Assembly (NCBI GenBank): GCA_050699055.1
Contig: JBOHCT010000042.1
Span: 1 to 23,258 of the forward strand
Origin: JBOHCT01 sp050699055
Lineage (GTDB): Bacteria > Actinomycetota > Actinomycetes > Streptosporangiales > JBOHCT01
Direction: 5' to 3'
DNA: 23,258 nucleotides
Part shown: positions 20,838 through 23,258 of the stretch, piece by piece
How the letters are laid out: each line of letters opens with the position of its first letter
Numbering within the stretch: position 1 is the first letter of the stretch
Made by a program: the position numbers and the translations under genes
The notes under the pieces: generated by a model
What the model saw: only the letters and a program-made list of their open reading frames with translations
Told to the model about the DNA's origin: nothing
Database searches by the model: none

Positions 20838-23249
20838 ATGACGACGCGGATGTTCGGCGCGCCGGTCGCCCGCCGCGAGGACCAGAGGCTGGTCCGCGGC
20901 GAGGGGCGGTTCCTCGACGACATCGGGCACGACGCGCTCGCCGCCGCGTTCGTCCGCAGCCCGCACGCCCACGCCAGGATCACCGGCATCGAGGCGACAG
21001 ACGCCCTCGACGCCGACGGTCTCGTCGCGATCTATACCTACGACGACCTGACCGGCCGGCTCGCCGAGCCGCTGCCGCTGTTGATTCCGCATCCGGCGCT
21101 CACCCACGGCCGTACCGCGTACCCGCTCGCCCGCGACGTCGTTCGGCACGTCGGGGAGCCGGTCGTCATGGTGGTCGCCACCGACCGGTACCTCGCCGAG
21201 GACATCGCCGACCGGGTCGACGTGACGTACGAGCCGCTGCCGGCCGTCGTCGGCATCGAGCACGCCGCCCGCGCCGACCGGCAGGTCCACGACGACGTGC
21301 CGGGCAACGTCGCGGCGCACCTCGTCCAGGAGGTCGGCGACGCGCCCGCCGCGATCGACGGCGCCCCGCACGTGCTCGACCTCCGCCTCGACGTCGAGCG
21401 CAGCGCGTCGACGCCGCTGGAGGGCCGCGGCGTGCACGCCCGCTGGGACGCCGTCGACGAGAGCCTGCGGGTGTACTCCTCGACCCAGACGTCGACGAGC
21501 GTGCGGTTCGCCGTCGCCGCCAAGCTCGGGCTGCCGCCGGCCAAGGTCGAGGTGATCGCGCCGGACGTCGGCGGCGGCTTCGGGGTAAAGATCGTGCACC
21601 CGTGGCCGGAGGAGATCCTGGTGCCGTGGGCGGCCCGCCGCCTCGGGCGGGAGGTGAAGTACGTCGAGGACCGCCTGGAGCACTTCGTCGCCGCCGCCCA
21701 CGAGCGCGGGCAGGTCCAGCACGTGCGTGTCGGCTTCGACGACGACGGCCGGGTCCTCGGCCTCGACGTGGCGATCCTGCACGACAACGGCGCGTACACC
21801 CCGTACGGCATCATCGTCCCGATCATCACCTCCACCCAGCTGCCGGGGCCGTACAAGCTCGGCGCCTACCGCGTCACCGTCGACAGCCTGTACACCAACA
21901 CGGTCATGGTCACGCCGTACCGTGGGGCCGGCCGGCCGCAGGCGGCATTCTGCATGGAGCGGACGATGGACGCGATCGCCGCCGAGCTCGGCCTCGACCG
22001 GGTCGCCGTGCGCGAGGCCAACCTCGTCCGACCCGACGAGTTCCCCTACGACCAGGGGTTGACGTTCCAGGACGGGCGGCCGGTGATCTACGACTCCGGC
22101 GACTACCCCGAGCTGCTGCGGCGGGCCACCGAGATGATCGGCTGGAAGGACTTCGAGGCCCGCCGGGCGGCCGCCGCGAAGGAGGGACGCCGCCTCGGCG
22201 TCGGGGTGGCCTGCTACGTCGAGGGCACCGGTGTGGGCCCGTACGAAGGCGGCCACGCGCAGGTGGACGCCAGCGGCCGGGTGCTGGTCTCAACCGGGCT
22301 GACCAGCCAGGGGCAGGGCCACGAGACAGTGTTCGCGCAGATCGTGGCCGACGAGCTGGGCGTGCCGATCGACGACATCCAGGTGACGACGGGCGACACC
22401 CGCCGGTTCCAGTACGCCGTCGGCACGTTCGCCTCCCGCGCGGCGGTCATGAGCGGCAACGCGATCGCGCTCGCCGCCCGCGGGTTGAAGCGCAAGGCGC
22501 TGCGGATCGCCGGCGAGGCCCTGGAGGCCGACCCCGGCGACCTGGAGATCGTCGACGGCGTCGTGCGGGTCAAGGGGGAGCCCTCGGCGTCGATCCCGCT
22601 GAAGACCGTGGCCGTGCTGGCGAACCCGTTGCGGTACGCCTTCGATGAGGAAGCGGGGCGGGCGACGCAGTTCGTCAAGACGGGCGCGGACGACAGGCCG
22701 CCGGTCGCCGCCGACGACGAGCCGGGCCTGGAGTGGCGCGACTACTACTCGCCGGTACGGTCGACGTTCGCCAGCGGCGCGCACGCCTGCGTCGTCGACG
22801 TCGACCCCGAGACCGCGGAGGTACGGATCGACAGGTACGTGGTCGTGCACGACTGCGGGCGGCTGGTCAACCCGCGCATCGTCGAGGGGCAGATCCACGG
22901 CGGCGTCGCCCAGGGCGTCGGCGGGGCGCTGTACGAGCGGCTCGTGTACGACGACGCGGGCCAGCTGCTGAACGCCTCGTTCATGGACTTCCTCATGCCG
23001 TACGCCACCGAGGTGCCGCGCGTCGAGACCGCGCACCTGGAGACCCCGTCGCCGCTGAACCCCCTCGGCGTCAAGGGGGCCGGCGAGGCCGGGGTGATCC
23101 CCGTCGCGGCCGCCCTCGCGTCGGCGATCGAGGACGCCGAGGGGTTCCGCGTCAGGCGGATGCCGCTGTCCCCCGACGATGTTTTCCGGCTGCGCGGCGT
23201 GCCGCGCGCGACCTCGGACGCCGAGGTCGGGGAGACTGGGGAGCCATGA
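20838..23249 (+). CDS. Molybdenum-binding large subunit of a xanthine dehydrogenase/CODH-superfamily hydroxylase (CoxL-like, form II)
   Basis: 803 aa from ATG 20838 (GAAGGGGG eight bases upstream); ATG 20820 is an alternative adding six residues. The N-terminal aldehyde oxidase/xanthine dehydrogenase a/b hammerhead (ARREDQRLVRGEGRFLDDIG) is followed by molybdopterin-binding motifs: GGGFGVK, the active-site loop TPYRGAGRPQA (P360-R366) and the catalytic glutamate E750 in GVKGAGEAGVIP. Genuine form I CO dehydrogenases have AYxCSFR in the loop; PYRGAGR belongs to the form II/other-substrate group, so CO oxidation is unlikely. Purine or other N-heterocycle hydroxylation fits the PucR and all context but is inference. 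The stop overlaps the next start (ATGA). Confidence 0.92.
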   Translation: MTTRMFGAPVARREDQRLVRGEGRFLDDIGHDALAAAFVRSPHAHARITGIEATDALDADGLVAIYTYDDLTGRLAEPLPLLIPHPALTHGRTAYPLARDVVRHVGEPVVMVVATDRYLAEDIADRVDVTYEPLPAVVGIEHAARADRQVHDDVPGNVAAHLVQEVGDAPAAIDGAPHVLDLRLDVERSASTPLEGRGVHARWDAVDESLRVYSSTQTSTSVRFAVAAKLGLPPAKVEVIAPDVGGGFGVKIVHPWPEEILVPWAARRLGREVKYVEDRLEHFVAAAHERGQVQHVRVGFDDDGRVLGLDVAILHDNGAYTPYGIIVPIITSTQLPGPYKLGAYRVTVDSLYTNTVMVTPYRGAGRPQAAFCMERTMDAIAAELGLDRVAVREANLVRPDEFPYDQGLTFQDGRPVIYDSGDYPELLRRATEMIGWKDFEARRAAAAKEGRRLGVGVACYVEGTGVGPYEGGHAQVDASGRVLVSTGLTSQGQGHETVFAQIVADELGVPIDDIQVTTGDTRRFQYAVGTFASRAAVMSGNAIALAARGLKRKALRIAGEALEADPGDLEIVDGVVRVKGEPSASIPLKTVAVLANPLRYAFDEEAGRATQFVKTGADDRPPVAADDEPGLEWRDYYSPVRSTFASGAHACVVDVDPETAEVRIDRYVVVHDCGRLVNPRIVEGQIHGGVAQGVGGALYERLVYDDAGQLLNASFMDFLMPYATEVPRVETAHLETPSPLNPLGVKGAGEAGVIPVAAALASAIEDAEGFRVRRMPLSPDDVFRLRGVPRATSDAEVGETGEP

Positions 23250-23258
23250 GGATCACCG
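23246..23258 (+). CDS. First codons of a further operon gene, cut by the window end
   Basis: An ATG overlaps the large-subunit stop (ATGA) and gives MRIT before the window ends. The position, and an N-terminus of this style, would fit a CoxG-like (SRPBCC) accessory protein, but four residues cannot establish it. Confidence 0.45.

Noticed and set aside
20079..22256. 725-codon open frame on the minus strand opposite the molybdenum hydroxylase genes
   Set aside because: Antisense shadow of GC-rich coding DNA; it covers parts of three well-identified genes, and its sequence has no recognisable domain.

Overview
The window is very GC-rich DNA with strongly GC-biased third codon positions, many GTG starts, frequent 4-base ATGA/GTGA gene overlaps and several probable leaderless promoters. 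Together with the families present (DUF5753-type XRE regulators with DUF6879 partners, DUF5937/ArsR, PucR, a type II Wadjet JetD, a remnant of a PF04672-type methyltransferase) this points to an actinobacterium, probably a filamentous one. The genus cannot be told from the sequence. No rRNA, tRNA, CRISPR array or intact transposase was seen.

Layout. 1-1700 is a defence/toxin-antitoxin edge: the 3' part of a type II Wadjet JetD, then a minus-strand RHH antitoxin / PIN toxin pair with a predicted leaderless promoter. 1700-2030 is non-coding and carries a near-perfect LexA (SOS) box and a 22-bp palindrome. 2033-3736 is glpD. A small unknown gene (3739-4011, minus) is divergent from a three-gene signalling operon (membrane sensor protein, histidine kinase, NarL/LuxR response regulator; 4039-6472). 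An internally deleted fossil of a glpD copy lies at 6538-6622, followed by a divergent MFS exporter / ArsR-DUF5937 regulator pair (6619-8903).

8963-13168 holds the most unusual part: two tandem three-gene modules, each made of a small WxxD...YR protein, a DUF6879 protein and an XRE-DUF5753 regulator. Each XRE gene is followed within a few bases by a dyad and a promoter-like sequence, then by a small gene of about 67 codons whose two copies differ almost only at synonymous positions, then by a dead methyltransferase 5' stub. A 17-bp paired operator candidate occurs both in front of module 1 and directly after its XRE gene, suggesting that the first regulator controls both its own operon and the next unit.

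13262-23258 is a nitrogen-scavenging locus. A minus-strand operon allH-allF-allG (DUF2877, FdrA, DUF1116; the oxamate carbamoyltransferase components) is divergent from a PucR-family regulator, which is followed on the plus strand by a three-subunit molybdenum hydroxylase of the xanthine dehydrogenase / CO dehydrogenase superfamily (FAD, 2Fe-2S and Mo subunits) and the first codons of a further gene. The likely theme is PucR-controlled oxidation of a purine or other N-heterocycle with downstream oxamate/carbamoyl-phosphate metabolism. Two related mini-ORFs (49 and 21 codons) exactly bridge the two junctions of the all operon by 4-base overlaps at both ends.
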